Assembly: GCA_037349315.1 (NCBI GenBank)
Contig: JBAIAC010000004.1
Location: 36,831,001 to 36,895,000 of the forward strand
Reading direction: 5' to 3'
Origin: Chelydra serpentina
Lineage: Eukaryota > Chordata > Testudines > Chelydridae
Length of the DNA: 64,000 bases
Shown here: positions 1-12,589 of the stretch, piece by piece
Layout: every line of letters starts with the position of its first letter
How positions within the stretch are numbered: the stretch's first letter is position 1
The notes under the pieces: model-generated
What the model was told of the DNA's origin: nothing
The model's input: only the letters and a program-made list of their open reading frames with translations
Database searches by the model: none
Made by a program: the position numbers and the translations under genes

Positions 1-296
1 CGCGGGGCTTTTCCTGTCTACCTGGGAGGAGCATTCGAGCTCAGACCGCTGTCCAGAGCGGTCAGCTGTTGCACCGTGGGATAGATTTAGGAGGCCGATA
101 CTGTCGAATTGCGTCCTCACTAAGCCTACATCGATTTGGCAATATCGCTTTAAGCGCTAATTCTCTCGTTGGGGGTGGAGTGGCGAGATCGATTTTAAGA
201 GCCCTAGAAGTCGATGGTAAGGGCTTCGTCGTGAGGACGGGTGCACGGATCAATCGAAATAATGCTAATAAATTCGACCTAAACTCGTAGTGTAGA
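1..296. mobile_element. DNA transposon right end (PIF/Harbinger-like), cut by window edge
   Basis: The segment ends in AGTGTAGACCAGGGC followed by TAA. In reverse this is a GCCCTGGTCTACACT terminus next to a 3-bp TTA/TAA-type target site, a form common in reptile PIF/Harbinger-like elements. The left end lies outside the window. Short open frames on both strands here resemble no known protein and are read as chance. The superfamily is inferred from the terminus and the TSD only. Confidence 0.45.
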
Positions 297-504
297 CCAG
301 GGCTAAGTATCTATATAATATACTAATTTGTATACATCTGTCCTCCTACAATGTGCACATGTACTATTGCTCACTACTAGATAGAATATAAGACCTGCTG
401 AAGTGTGTGATTTTTTATGTTCCTTCTAGTGGCTGGAGTGTGTATTGAAATAAAGCACTGTACTTTTACACTGCTCATCAAAGATGTGCTCAAAAGTTCA
501 TGCG

Positions 505-566
505 GATAGAATCATAGAAGATTAGAGTTGGAAGAGACCTCAGGAGGTCATCTAGTCCAACCCTCT
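505..566 (-). mobile_element. CR1 LINE 3'-end fragment
   Basis: About 60 bp match the 3' tail of the large CR1 copy at 17542 in the same orientation (tagaatcatagaa, gttggaag, gacctcaggaggtcatctag). It is a severely 5'-truncated insertion in the intron upstream of the first visible ATM exon. Confidence 0.8.
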
Positions 567-1273
567 TTATTCTAAGTGTTTAGTCTTGTTTTTCTTAGAA
601 ATAAAAGGATTACTAGTTGGAGAGAATGTAAAAGCAGACACTTTGAAATTTCAAACATATATACAAGATTCTAGAAAAGTTACTTTAGAATGGATTTATT
701 TGATTAATGATCTCTAACTCCATTTATGCATTCCCATGTGGCTTTAAAAATAGTGACTGCATTAGTTCAACCAGCTTCATTCTAGCCCATCTGATTGCAC
801 AGTGATATAGCACTATTCTTGGGAAATGTGGGTTTTACAGCTCTCTGGCAGTGGTAACTAGGACTGTGTTGCAATTGTGGTACTCTGAGACCTCTGGAAA
901 AGCTGTGATCTGCAGTCCTCATGGCTTATTATGGGATAGGGTGTAACGTTGAATGAAATGACATCTTTAAAAGCATGCTAACATACATAAGTTACATAGG
1001 TTTTTGGAAACACTAAAAATCAAAAATTAAATGTTTGCCATGGGAAGAAGGAATAAAAACTGGTAGATCAACTTTATTTTCAAGCTTCTGAAGTGTACTA
1101 CAAAACCAAGTATTAATTACATTTGCATAGCTTGATTTGGGTGGATAGGAGAACATTCCATTTTTATGTTTTGTGGAGGCAGTTGCTCTTCTAAGAGCAC
1201 CTTTATTGCAATAAAAAGGAAGTTGGATGTTAGAAGAATTGTCCTTGAATTGCTTTTTGTATTTCTTCTAAAG
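567..1273 (+). other. ATM intron, no further feature seen
   Basis: AT-rich DNA that ends in the polypyrimidine tract and AG acceptor of the exon at 1274. No earlier ATM exon (which would encode residues just before GRDDLRQD) was found in 1-1273, so it must lie upstream of the window. Confidence 0.6.
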
Positions 1274-1390
1274 GGCCGGGATGACCTGAGACAGGATGCT
1301 GTCATGCAGCAGGTTTTCCAGATGTGCAATACACTGCTCCAGCAAAACACTGAAACCAGAAAAAGAAAACTCACCATCCGAAGATATAAG
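1274..1390 (+). CDS. ATM: ATM serine/threonine kinase, kinase-domain exon (GRDDLRQD block)
   Basis: A 117-bp, phase-0 exon of 39 codons starting [16 protein letters not shown] and ending in [10 protein letters not shown], a near-identical match to the N-lobe/C-lobe junction of the ATM PI3K-like kinase domain. ATM is a large nuclear kinase that senses DNA double-strand breaks and phosphorylates checkpoint and repair proteins. The acceptor is cttctaaag. The donor is AAG|gtagcc, weaker than the usual gtaagt. It splices in phase with the exon at 4224 (VVPLSQRS). Only the last eight coding exons of this very large gene fall in the window. Confidence 0.95.
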
Positions 1391-3017
1391 GTAGCCCCCA
1401 TCTCCTGCTGCAGCAGAGTTGTGATAAACGGCACTTGTGTAGTGTGACAATGTTACTCTTCTTTTATCTCTATAATCCAAAAGCTAGCTAAAAGTAGTGT
1501 TGTCAAGAAATTTCCTCGGGTGGGGCAGAGTTCAGATAAAGCAAAGGCTACCATTTAATTTTCCCCAGACTATAAAGTCCACAGAAAAATTATCTGGTGC
1601 CCTGATGTCTATTTAAAGACCCTTGGAAACTTTCTTTGTACACACTTGGAACAGTAAAATGAGAAAGCTATGTACTGCCACTCAGTTGTAAGCTGCTGAC
1701 CATTTGGCTTCAGCACACAAGATCATTTAAGATTTCTCTTTAGGATCCCTTACAAGTTCAACTGAGTCCAGAAGCCCAATCCTAAATCTGCAAATGCAGG
1801 ATCTGAATGTCAGAACTGTATTTGATGAGACAAAGAATGAATTTAATATTTCTGGATATAGAAAATTAGTTTGGACATAAGCTTTTCCCCTTTTTCTTCC
1901 CTTTAATGTGTATGGTGTGTACAAATGTATTATAAAAAGAGTTAAGATGAGCTGCTAATAAATAGTTTTTAAATGAAGGTTGAATGAGCTTTGTCTTTGA
2001 CAAATTGGAACTGTGTGTTTCAGTCGGTGAAGTGATTTATCCTAATTAGTTATGTATCCTATAATACTTTCAAGAATTCATAGGTGGATTCCACTTTGTC
2101 TTGCTTAAATAGTCTTCAAACAAACTTGGTATATTTTGTAAACATGCAAAATGAAGGAGGACACGGAGGAAGGAAAAGTGATCATAAGGTTTTTTAATGT
2201 ATATAATGGAAAATATCATCATGAAAACGCAAACCCCCTCTTTACTATGAGATTTAGAGTCTTTCATAATCCATCAGCAATAAACAACAAGGACAAGAAG
2301 ACAGAAGATGTACAAAAAACAAAGGAGTAGTAAGGAATCAAAACTAGAAGAGATGACCACCACACAATAGCCAGAGAATTGTTTAGTCTCCCTACCAATT
2401 CAGTCTGCTAAGGCAACCAACAAGGAGGGGGCAGTTAGAGCCAATTGTGATGTGGACATCTGTTCACTGGTACCTGGCAATAGACAAAATTTGTGAGATT
2501 TGATAATGGTTTAAAAACTGGCTGATAGGTCAGAAGCTACCACTGTGGTCATCTAGTATCTCCAATTTCACATACGCTCATTGCAATTGTTAGATGGTAT
2601 CTTAATCCAAGCAATTGCTTGTAATAATCCTATAAAGTTTGTGTTGAACTATTAGTAATCATTGCATTGTTTTACTACCTGACTAAACATGGAAATTCAG
2701 AAGGGTAATTATGTTGTATTGAAGTATTAGTAATAGCGGTAAATGGTTCCCTGGCAGTTTCTTTTGCTAAAATGAGGTCTTCCAGTTGTGCTTAGAAAAA
2801 GCTGTATAAAAACAAGTGTGATGCTGTATGGCACAAGCTTGTGTTTGAAACAAAGGAAGCAAATGTCGCATGGCTAAAGACTATAAAAGGCAGTTGCATC
2901 TTCCATTTTGTCTTCAATCCTGCTTCTCACCTCTTTTTATGTATGTGGCTGTTTTACCTTTAACATCTCTCTTCTTGTTCTTTCTTTCTTCTTTATTATA
3001 AACCTTTAGTTTTAGAC

Positions 3018-3744
3018 CAGTGGTTCCCAAACTGGGGTTCGTGAAATGTTACAGGGGGTTCTCAGGAAAAAATTCCCTAATGGCGGACAGAGCTGTCCCT
3101 AGGAACCCCGGGCAGCACGGGGCCAGCAGCCCAGAGCCCCTAGACTTCCAAGAGCTAAGCAGATCAAAGCAATCATATCTATCACACTGAGGAGATTTAA
3201 ACTTCAAGACTCCTTATAAGAAATGGAAAGGGAGGTGGATATTTTTTGCTGTTTTTAAAATTAAATAGCCAGCTAGTATTGTTTTTTTAAATTATTCTGA
3301 AGAACAAGTTTAAGCTTTGTTGTAATGTGCGTTGTTTGGCTGGACTGCTCAAGACCTGAATGTTTGTGTAGGAGGAACTCTTTGAGCTGCCTTCTTAAAT
3401 ACCTTCATGCTGTTTCACATCTGATACTCCTTGATGAAACATAGGAGCCTGGTCTTATAACAGGTTATTCAAAGTGATACAAGCTATGAAAGTGAGATCT
3501 TGGAAGAGTGTTGCCGTTTTTATAATGTAATAAAAATACTGTAATGATAAATAATAATTAATAATAAATAGTGTGTAATAAGCGTGATATAAAAACAAAT
3601 GTTATATTTCCAAGATCACTGCTTTTATAATTTATACTCCGGTAAAGGAGAAAATCCCTGGAAATATTCATTTTTAGGAGGGGGTTCGCGAGACAACATT
3701 TTAGTGAAAGGGGTTCACAGGTTGTTAAAGTTTGGAAACCACTG
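3018..3744. mobile_element. Non-autonomous hAT transposon, 8-bp TSD
   Basis: Terminal inverted repeats CAGTGGTTCCCAAACT and AGTTTGGAAACCACTG (one mismatch) bound 727 bp. Both sides carry the perfect 8-bp duplication TTTTAGAC (3010-3017 and 3745-3752). The TIR form and 8-bp TSD define hAT. No transposase frame is visible. It lies in the ATM intron between 1390 and 4224. Confidence 0.9.
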
Positions 3745-4223
3745 TTTTAGACACTAAAGGATTGGCTGGCAGTGTGGTATTTTGGGTAAGATCCAAACGT
3801 ATACAGATGTGGTAATAAGGCTTACCCTTTGGGGTCAGAAGAACATTTTGTATATATGAGCAGTGTTTTTTTTAAATAACTTCTCACTGTACTGGACCTA
3901 GGTGCTGATTGGGAGTCAGAGAACCTGGATGCAATAAAGGGGGCTGTGGGATTTCTTTTTTGCTTCTCGATAACCAGTGTGGGGAATCAGAAGCACAGTT
4001 TGTGATTGGTTGAGGAGTTTAACTTCAGTGTTGCCCACCAGTCTTGGGAGTATCTGCTCTCCCTTTTGCAGCCTGCCCTGACCTTGGCATTTCCAGTGAG
4101 GGCTGCCCCAGGTACACTGGGTCATAACAAGGTATGTTGAACTCAATTGTACAGTCTACTCTAATACACATGCCTTTTTAAGAGATTCATGTTATGTTTG
4201 TGGTGTTGGTATTCTTTTCCCAG

Positions 4224-4373
4224 GTGGTTCCCCTTTCTCAGAGAAGTGGTGTCCTAGAGTGGTGCTCAGGGACAACTCCCATTGGTGAATTCCTTGTAAA
4301 TCCTGAAGAGGGAGCTCACACGAGATACAGGCCAAAAGACTACAGCAGTTCTCACTGCCATAAGACAATGATG
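4224..4373 (+). CDS. ATM: ATM exon ([13 protein letters not shown])
   Basis: A 150-bp, phase-0 exon of 50 codons with acceptor ttttcccag and donor ATG|gtgagt. It encodes the [13 protein letters not shown] kinase segment followed by [10 protein letters not shown] and [16 protein letters not shown]. The match to vertebrate ATM is clear, with divergence concentrated in the last ten residues, a stretch that also varies between vertebrates. A poly(A) tract follows the donor at about 4441. Confidence 0.95.
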
Positions 4374-4981
4374 GTGAGTCACATTAGCAAAAAATCTTGC
4401 TCATTTAGTGTCGTTCAGAGAGTCTTTAGAGTTTTGACCTTTAAAAAAAAAAAAAAAGTATTGTGTTAATGAAAACATTTCGGTTATAAACACAATATTA
4501 AAAACTGAGAATATAGGCAATGAAATAGAACTAGTTAACTAGATCTCCAGGTTTATATGACAATAACCTGAGATTAATTACTAAAAGTCTAAATTATAAA
4601 GTAAAAACTTGGCATGAGAAGGAACAAACTATAGCTGGATCTCCAATAGTATGATGTGATCCCTTCCATTATCAAAGCTCGGACCTTTTGTGGAAGCCCA
4701 ACAGGGCATGCTATATTTTGCAGAATTAATTTACATTTGTCAGTATTTCTCATCATAATGAGAGAACACAGTAATTTATGAAAACTAAAAAATAATTTAA
4801 TTATTAACATGAATACAGAGAAGTTTTATCACAGCGACAAGATTGTGTATCTGTGTTAGAGAGAGAGCATTTGATATGGGAGGTAGAGCATTGTGTATTT
4901 CTTTCCAAATAATGGAGTAGGTGCCATCCAAACTAGTTAATGGGTGAAAACATGTCTAATTTATTTGTGGTTTGTTTAAAG

Positions 4982-5147
4982 GATGCACAAAAACAGCATT
5001 CTGAAGAGAAATGCAACATCTTTATGGACATTTGCCGGAATTTTCAACCTGTGTTTCGCTATTTCTGCATGGAAAAATTCCTGGACCCAGCTGTTTGGTT
5101 TGAGAAACGATTGGCATATACTCGCAGTGTGGCTACATCATCTATCG
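4982..5147 (+). CDS. ATM: ATM exon ([16 protein letters not shown])
   Basis: A 166-bp exon of 55 codons plus one base, starting [10 protein letters not shown] after ttgtttaaag and ending SVATSSI plus G before gtatgc. It contains the highly conserved [16 protein letters not shown] and [16 protein letters not shown] helices of the kinase C-lobe. The phase-1 end joins the exon at 7029 to make the V of [11 protein letters not shown]. Confidence 0.95.
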
Positions 5148-6198
5148 GTATGCAAAGCAACTGCTGTCATTCTTTTCAAGATAATATATTTTCAAACCTA
5201 ATGTTGGTATAAACTAGCATAACTATAAACAAGGAGATTAGAACATTTTACGGTAACAGCATTTAAACTAAGACATATTGGATGGGAAATAAAGAATAAC
5301 AAAAACTGGTGGGTTTTTTTAAGTGATGACTTCCAGCACCCAGTTTATTGAAACACTGATTCCATTTGTCTCACTAGAAAGACAGTATCAGACATTGCTC
5401 TTTTGCTTTTTATAAGGTTTTTTTTAAGTCCTAGAAAATTTAAAATATATTTCCAGTCAAACACTGATTTCCCCCCACCTCCCTCCCCCAAGAACTGAAT
5501 CAAAGGAAGGCTCCATTTTTACTTTCTTTGTGCACCAGCATCATTAGTGGTATTTATAGTAATATACTCAATTGGAAGGGGGGGGGGCGAAATTTACCTA
5601 ACGGCTGCTGCAGTTAACAAGGAAATGCAAGAAGTGGATTTTTAATAAGGTTCCATAAACATTTTTTTCTTAACTCCTGGATAATTGAGTTCTGGAGTTA
5701 AAATAAATATTTAGGTTCAGGAAGACATCTGATAGCAGAGTGAATGTTAAAGTAGGCTCTATCTTAGGTCTAAACACCATGTCAAGAATCCCTGTTTAAT
5801 ATAAGATGAACATACTTAGCATGTTGCATGTATGCCTTCTCCTAGGGTAAATTCCTGTGCAGTGGGCCTGCACACAACCCAATGACATATTTAAGACCTC
5901 AACATGCAGCTGAAGTGGTGTACACAGCCCTATACAGAACCATAGTCTTTCATACGTTTTCACACACAAAGATTATTTCCATACTTTGAATTCAATATGT
6001 TATATACAGTACAATAGAATCTATTGATTGACATATGACCTGGAGACTTATTTGTGAATGACTGAATTTAGTAAATTAGTCGGTTCGTTGTCAGCTAATA
6101 AGAAAAAGATAATGCATCACAAAATGCATGTTATACATTTATTTTGACAACTGTAGTTGTGTTATTTATAATATGCCAGAATGAACTTATGAAATAAG

Positions 6199-6420
6199 TG
6201 GGGGGAGGGATAGCTCAGTGGTTTGAGCATTGGCCTGCTAAACCCAGGGTTGTGAGTTCAATCCTTGAGGGGGCCATTTAGGGATCTGGGGAAAAAAAAT
6301 CTGTCAGGGGACAGTACTTGTTCCTGCTAGTGAAGGCAGGGGACTGGACTCGATGACCTTTCAAGGTCTTTCCAGTTCTAGGAGATTGGCATATCTCCAT
6401 TTATTATTTATTTATTTAAT
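6199..6420 (+). mobile_element. Cry-type tRNA-derived SINE (turtle)
   Basis: A tRNA-like 5' part with pol III box A (TAGCTCAGTGG, 6211-6221) and box B (GAGTTCAATCC, 6254-6264) is followed by a body and a T-rich tail (tatctccatttattattt). This is the tRNA-derived SINE family of cryptodiran turtles, mobilised in trans by CR1. It is the strongest single taxonomic marker in the window. It sits in the ATM intron 5148-7028. Confidence 0.85.
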
Positions 6421-7012
6421 ACTCTGTTTTGTAAAAATATGAAACCTTGCTAGTAGTCACTCACTACAGCATCTCCCAGCAAATCTTCTTGCTGAAAAGT
6501 GAGGAAAGATTGCTTCTTTTGTATGTATTTGTACAATTTATCAATTAGCAAAATCCAGATGTAAGAGTTCTACTGCATATTAAATGTTTTTGACTTGTTC
6601 TTTATTTTACCGTGAATCTACTTTCTTACTTATGAAGTCATAGGGCTAAATTGTCGGCTGATGCAAATCGGAAGAACTCCTCTGAAATAAAGCTATGCAC
6701 ATTTACATCAGCAGAAATGTTCACCTATTTTATCTAATTCATCTCTTCGTTTGCAAATTTATTGCATGACATTTGGTATTCTATACTGGAGCTACATGTA
6801 TACATATAGAACTGTGTGTATTATTTTTCTCTTATTTTTAACTTGTTTATATAAATCAAGCTTATTCTATGAATATGTTCTATTACATTTTTCAACATTT
6901 TTAAAAAGGTGAATGTGCAAGGCGTAATCATGTATGCTAAGGAGCAGTCATATACACTAAAATTTAAAATAGCTTTACAAATCATGATTACATACAAATA
7001 GTTTCATTTTGA

Positions 7013-7195
<183 letters not shown>

Positions 7196-7198
7196 TAG

Positions 7199-7313
7199 GG
7201 GTTGCTTTTGAACAGGGCAAAATCCTTCCCACACCAGAGACTGTTCCCTTTAGGTTAACCAGAGACATTGTGGATGGGATGGGCATCACTGGCGTGGAGG
7301 GAGTCTTTAGAAG
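7199..7313 (+). CDS. ATM: ATM activation-loop exon
   Basis: A 115-bp exon (acceptor ttctttag, donor AG|gtaagt) encoding [20 protein letters not shown] and [17 protein letters not shown]. This is the activation loop and substrate-recognition region of the kinase. It matches vertebrate ATM almost residue for residue. The next exon lies 9.4 kb away because DIRS and LINE insertions expand the intron. Confidence 0.96.
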
Positions 7314-8518
7314 GTAAGTGATGCTTCTTACGAGTAAGAGGGCAGCAGAGGGTCTCCTAAATTATGATTGTTTATAGTATGTAATATAGTGCAGAGAGTG
7401 TTGAGAGAACACTTAACTTCCTATGGAGAGTAACCAAATCTGAATTAGTACCATGTAACAATCAGTTATGGAATCCTTAATAGTGTCCTTCAGTTGCACA
7501 GCTTCTCTCCTCATTCATCACTAATGGGTTAATGCTGCCCATTGATGGAGTTCAGAGGTGGTCAGTTGTTGTTGCTGGAGACTCCCATCAGTGCACGCCA
7601 CTAGATTTTCTCCCTTTGGCAATGGAACAAGTTGATGGTGCAGTTTCTCTTGACCATTTTGTTTTACAGTAAAACCCTTATTTTACTGGGGATTGAGTGT
7701 TGGGGCACACTCTGCTAGGCCCTTCCCTTTCGTGGCACTAGTGCCCCTTTGTGGGTTCCTCCTGCTACCCGCCTGGTCCGATATCCAAATTCTGGAGTCC
7801 TCAGTTTAAATAATAAATACTAAACTTTATTTAAAAAAAGAAAGCAAAACCATAAGCACTGGAGCGCAGTAGGTCAGGCAGAATCACAGTAGGGCAAACA
7901 CATACACACCCTTAGCCAGATTGCTTGCCAGAGAACTGATGATAATGTACAATATATATATATATATATATGTGTTATCAGTTGACCAATCAATACAGAA
8001 AAATAGGTTACGAAATCAGAAACTGTTGCTTGGTAAAATAAGAAACGAATCAGAAATTGTTGGTGGGTAAGGTAAGAAACTGGTGCTAGGCAGTAACAAC
8101 CATAACAGGTCCTGGAGACCCACACTTCTTCTTCGAGTGCTTGCTCATATGTATTCCAATTAGGTGTGTGCATGCCGCGTGCACGATTGTCGGAAGATTT
8201 TTACCCGAGCAACACTCGGTGGGCCGGCTGGCGCCCCCTGGAGTGGCGCCATTGCAGCACCTGATATTTACCTCAGCCGGCCCAGTGCCCTCTCAGTTCC
8301 TTCTTACCGCCCGTGATGGTCAGAACTGTGGAGCGCAGTGTAGCTGATCTCCACCTCCCTAGCTTAGTTAGCACTCGCTTAGCATTGTTAATGGTTTTAA
8401 GTACTTAAGTACTTTAAGTAGTTGTTAATAGTTTTGATAGTCTTGTTAAGAAGTTTAGTGTAAATACTAGTGGGAGATAAGGGGCTTCTCCCCTTCTCTC
8501 CCCTCTGGTACCAGGCTC

Positions 8519-9833
8519 ATGCCTGGTTCACCAGGATTCAAGCCGTTGGCCGGCTCCAAGCCGATGCCTTCGGGGGACCCCCCACTACTCCCGTTTGAAG
8601 TGCCTGGGGGATCCCACATCGTAGATAAGTGTCGGATCTCCAAGGCTTTTAAGCCTAGAGCTAAGAAGGAGCGGGACTTTCGCTTGAAGCAGCTCCTATT
8701 AGAACTGGCACTTATCCCGATGTCGCCTCCGCCGCCAACAGCGTCGGCACGCAGTGCATCAGCGGCACCGGAGCACCCGAGCACTAGCAAGGAGCCACGG
8801 CACCGGACAGCTCCGGCCATGTTACCACAGAGGTGTCGTTCACTATCCCCAACCTTGGGGAAACAGACCCCAGGGCTGGCACCACCCGACGCCGCTGCAG
8901 CTGCAACTGGTACAGGACCGCCCAGCCAAGACTTCCGGCCCAGCGCCAGCACCATCGGCTCCCGGGACCGCAAGGTCCGTCGAGCTCGGTGGCCGTCAGC
9001 TCCCCGGTACGCACCGAGGTAGAGCCAGTGCTGCCGTCCGCATTGGCACCGGCCCCAGCGACTCCGGTACCGCAAGGTCCGTTGAGTTCCACACCCCAGG
9101 CGAAGACCCCGGCACTGACGACTCCGGCACCACAAGGTCCGTTGAGCTCGGTGGCCGTGAGCTCCCCGGTACGCACCGAGGTAGAGCTAACGCTGCTGTC
9201 TGCATCGGCACCAGCATCACCGACTCTGGTACCGCAAGGTCCGTTGAGTTTCGTGCCCGACTGAGGCACCGGCACCGATGACTCCGGACCCGTAAGGTCC
9301 GTCGAGCTCGGTGGCCGTCAGCTCCCCGGAACGCACCGAGGTAGAGCCAGTGCTGCCGTCCGCATTGGCACCGGCACCGACGACTCCGGCACTGCAAGGT
9401 CCGTCGAGCTCGGTAGCCGTGAGCTCCCCGGTACGCACCGAGGTAGAGCTAACGCTGCCTTCCGCATCGGCATCATCTACTCTGGTACTGCAAGGTCCAT
9501 TGAGTTCTGTGCCCGACTGAGGCACCGACGACTCCAGCACCACAAGGTCCGTCGAGCTCGGTGGCCGTGAGCTCCCCAGTACTCACCGAGGTAGAGCTAA
9601 TGCTGCCGTCCACACCGAACACTTTTCCAGCAGCGAGGGACTCGATCGCACTTATCAAACCGACACCACGCCAGCCTTCGGTGCCGCCGGTGCGGATCGT
9701 CCCTTCCCGAGGCAAGCCTGCCATGCTGTGCCCACTACCGCACACAGCAGCTGGCCAATGCCGCTCCAGGTCCAATCGAGGTCTCAACCAGGCGGACCCC
9801 CAGTTCCGGCGCTACTCACAGTCCCAGCGCTGA
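8519..9833 (+). pseudogene. DIRS ORF1 (gag-like), Ser/Pro-rich with internal repeats
   Basis: The frame begins MPGSPGFKPLAGSKPMPSG and becomes extremely Pro/Ser/Ala-rich. A block encoding SSVAVSSPVRTEVE recurs about five times (DNA around 8985, 9143, 9302, 9402 and 9551, near gctccccggtacgcaccgag), each followed by diverged LPSA..P..PQGP text. Stops and frame changes break it, so it is a pseudogene. Assignment as gag rests on position before the RT, not on a recognised domain. Confidence 0.55.
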
Positions 9834-10705
9834 TCCCCATCTCGGTACTGGTCGCACTCGCGACGCCGTTCAAGATCAGCCTCTAGATACAGCCAACACT
9901 ATTACGACTCCCGGCACCGCCCCTAATCCCGGTGCCGGTCGCAGCGCAGGTCCCTGGGAAGCCGGGCCCGCAGCCTATCGACCAGTCGTTCCCCTTCAGG
10001 GTCCAGGTCGGGCTCTCGGCGCCAAGGCATTCACCAATGGCACCGCGTACCAGCTGGCAGGAGCATTCCGCTCCACCCTGGACCTCCCACTCCGCATCTA
10101 GATCCTCCCAGACGGAGTGAGGTTACCATATGGACCAAATCCACGCGATGGATTGTCCTAGCTGCTAGCAGGAGAACACACAGGGCTCTGCCCAGGGACC
10201 ACAACAGTGGCCTTTCTGGACACCGCGGTCTTATCACCAGGCCCAAGGGGTTCCTTCTAGAGCCTCCCAGTTGGCCCCCTTGGAGCCCCAGGGACCAGAG
10301 GCCACAGTATCCCGCCCTCCCCCAGAGGAGGTGGAGGAGGTAGTGGGGCTCGAGGATCCCGTGGTGGACATCCTCTTGGCTGATGCCCCTGCCAGGGTAG
10401 CCCTGCCTTTCGTACATACGATCCAGACCAACGCCACTATAATCTGGCAATCTCCAGCTTCGATTCCCCCCACTGCCAGGGGAGTAGAGAGAAAATATAT
10501 GGCGTCCCCAAGGTCCTGCGAGTACGTATACACTCACCCCCAACCGTGCTCCTTGGTTGTTCAATCTGTGAACGAGAATGAGAGGCACGGCCAGCAGGCC
10601 CTGCACCTGAGTCTAAGGAAGCTGGGCGCCTGGACCTGTTTGGTAGAAAGATCTACTCGGGGGGGAGGTGGGCCTACAGCTCAGAGCAGCTAACCAGCAG
10701 GCCCT

Positions 10706-12583
10706 TTGAGTCGTTATAAATATAACACCTGGAACTCAATGCGGAAATTCAGGGAATTATTTCCCCAGAAGTCCAGGCAGAAGTACTCAGCCCTAATCAG
10801 GGAAGGCAAAAAGGTGGCCAGAACATCTTTGCAGGCCTCCTTGGATGTCGCCGACTCAGCGGCCGGAACACCTGCTTCGGGTGTTGCCATACGGCGTATC
10901 TCGTGGCTGCAGTTCTCCAACCTCCTGGCAGAGGTACAATCCACGATTCAGGTCTTGCCCTTCGATGGGCAAGGCCCCTTTTTTCTCCGACAAATGGACT
11001 CGAGACTTCAGACCCTGGAGGACGGCCGCACTATAATATGGTCGCTGGGGATACATACCCCTGCCTCGCAGCACCGGCCCTTCTGGGCCCTCGAGCATCG
11101 TCCCTACCCTATGCCCAGGCCTAGGCAGGACTTCGCTAGAAGATGCGGCCGGGTGGTAGCAGGAGGCAGCCTGGTCATCAGGCTGGCCAGAACCAGGGCC
11201 CCCCCCATAGCCATCGGCGGGCCCCAAACAAAACTTTTGAAGCTACGCCCCAAGGCGGAGCATCACTCCCTGTCCCTCTTCAGGGACCCTCCTCACGAGC
11301 AACTCCTAATTCAGGAAGTGCAAACGCTCCTCACTATAGGGGCAATAGAGGAGGCTCCAGGGGAGTTCAAGGGAAAGGAGTTTTTACTCCCATTATTCCT
11401 AATCCCCTAATCAAAAGGGGGGTTATGTCCTATCCTGGACCTTCGCGAACTCAACAAATTCATGGCAAGTTGAAGTTCCGCATGGTTTCCCTGGGTACTA
11501 TTATACCTTCATAGGATCCTGGAGACTGGTACGCTGTCCTCGACATGAAGGATGCATACTTTCACATAACTATTTACCCTCCACAAAGACGTTTTCTTCG
11601 CTTTGTGGTCGACCAAAGGCACTTTTAGTCCACCATCTTTCCCTTCGGCCTCTCCACGGCTCCGAGGGTTTTCACGAAGTGCATGGCCATCGTAGCGGCT
11701 TCTCTTCGTCGACGGCGAATCCAAATATTCCCGTACCTCGACAACTGGCTCATCCGCGGCAGCTCCAGCAGCCAGCTCCAGTCGCAGGTTCAGATTGCCA
11801 CGAGCTCGACTCTCGCTCGAGCGTTCCTGCCAGAGACACGCTTTCAGGCCCTAGTGACCATCATCCGTGGCCTACAGAGCTTCCCAACTCAACAGCACGA
11901 GGCTGCCTGAGTCTGTTGGGTCACATGGCGTCCTGCACGTTCGTGACCAGACACGCCAGTTACTCCTCCGTTCGTTTCAGGCATGGCTCTCGCCAGCATA
12001 TCACCCACGCAGAGACAACATGGTTGTGGTACTGAGGGTGCCATCGCAGGTCCTAGCCTCCCTAGACTGGTGGCTGGACTCCAAGAAGGTGTCAGAAGGG
12101 GTGCCATTCCATACCCCACAGCCCTCCCTGGCCCTGACTACAGATCTTCAAACACAGCGCCTTTGGTCGGCGCAAGAGTTATCCCTTCACATCAACGTGA
12201 GGAAGCTGCGGGCAGTGTGCCTTGCCTGCCAAGCCTTTTCCAAACACCTTCAGGGTCGTGGTCTTGTAGTCCTCACAGACAACACAACGGCCATGTTTTA
12301 TATCAACAGGCAAGGAGGGGCATGTTCGTCCCCGCTCTGCCAAGAAGCCATACGATTGTGGGAATTCTGCATAGCCCACTTCATCCACCTGGTGACCTCC
12401 TTTCTCCCAGGGGTTCAGAACACCTTGGCGGACCGCCTCAGCAGACCCTTCCAGGCGCACGAGTGGTCCATTCATCCGATCACTCTCCCGTTGTGGCCGG
12501 ACCTGATTACTCAGGAGCCCGGCAGGGTTTGTCACCCCGACCTGCAACCTCTCCACCTCACAGACTGGCTGCTGCATGGCTGA
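10706..12583 (+). pseudogene. DIRS reverse transcriptase/RNase H, decayed
   Basis: One frame runs from MSRYKYNTWNSMRKF through LLTIGAIEEAPGEFKGKEF (RT entry; stop at 11408), a broken RT core (ILDLRELNKF, DMKDAYFHI, FPFGLSTAPRVFTK, with several stops at 11409-11640), and YLDNWLIRG (near 11735). It then continues as an open RNase H stretch (11867-12583) with VLTDNTTAMFYINRQGG and ADRLSRPF. DAYFHI and YLD(D)WLIRG are typical of DIRS reverse transcriptases. The metal-binding YLDD reads YLDN here, so this copy's RT would be dead even without the stops. Confidence 0.85.
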
Positions 12584-12589
12584 ACCAGT

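Noticed and set aside
6199..6275. Possible tRNA gene
   Set aside because: Box A and B are present but no cloverleaf acceptor closes, and the sequence continues into a SINE body and tail.
8467..9135. 222-codon - strand open frame and overlapping frames in 8467-9787
   Set aside because: Antisense shadows of the GC-rich, repetitive DIRS gag region, with no protein similarity.
10031..10606. 191-codon - strand frame
   Set aside because: Antisense to the DIRS coding strand, with no recognisable domain.
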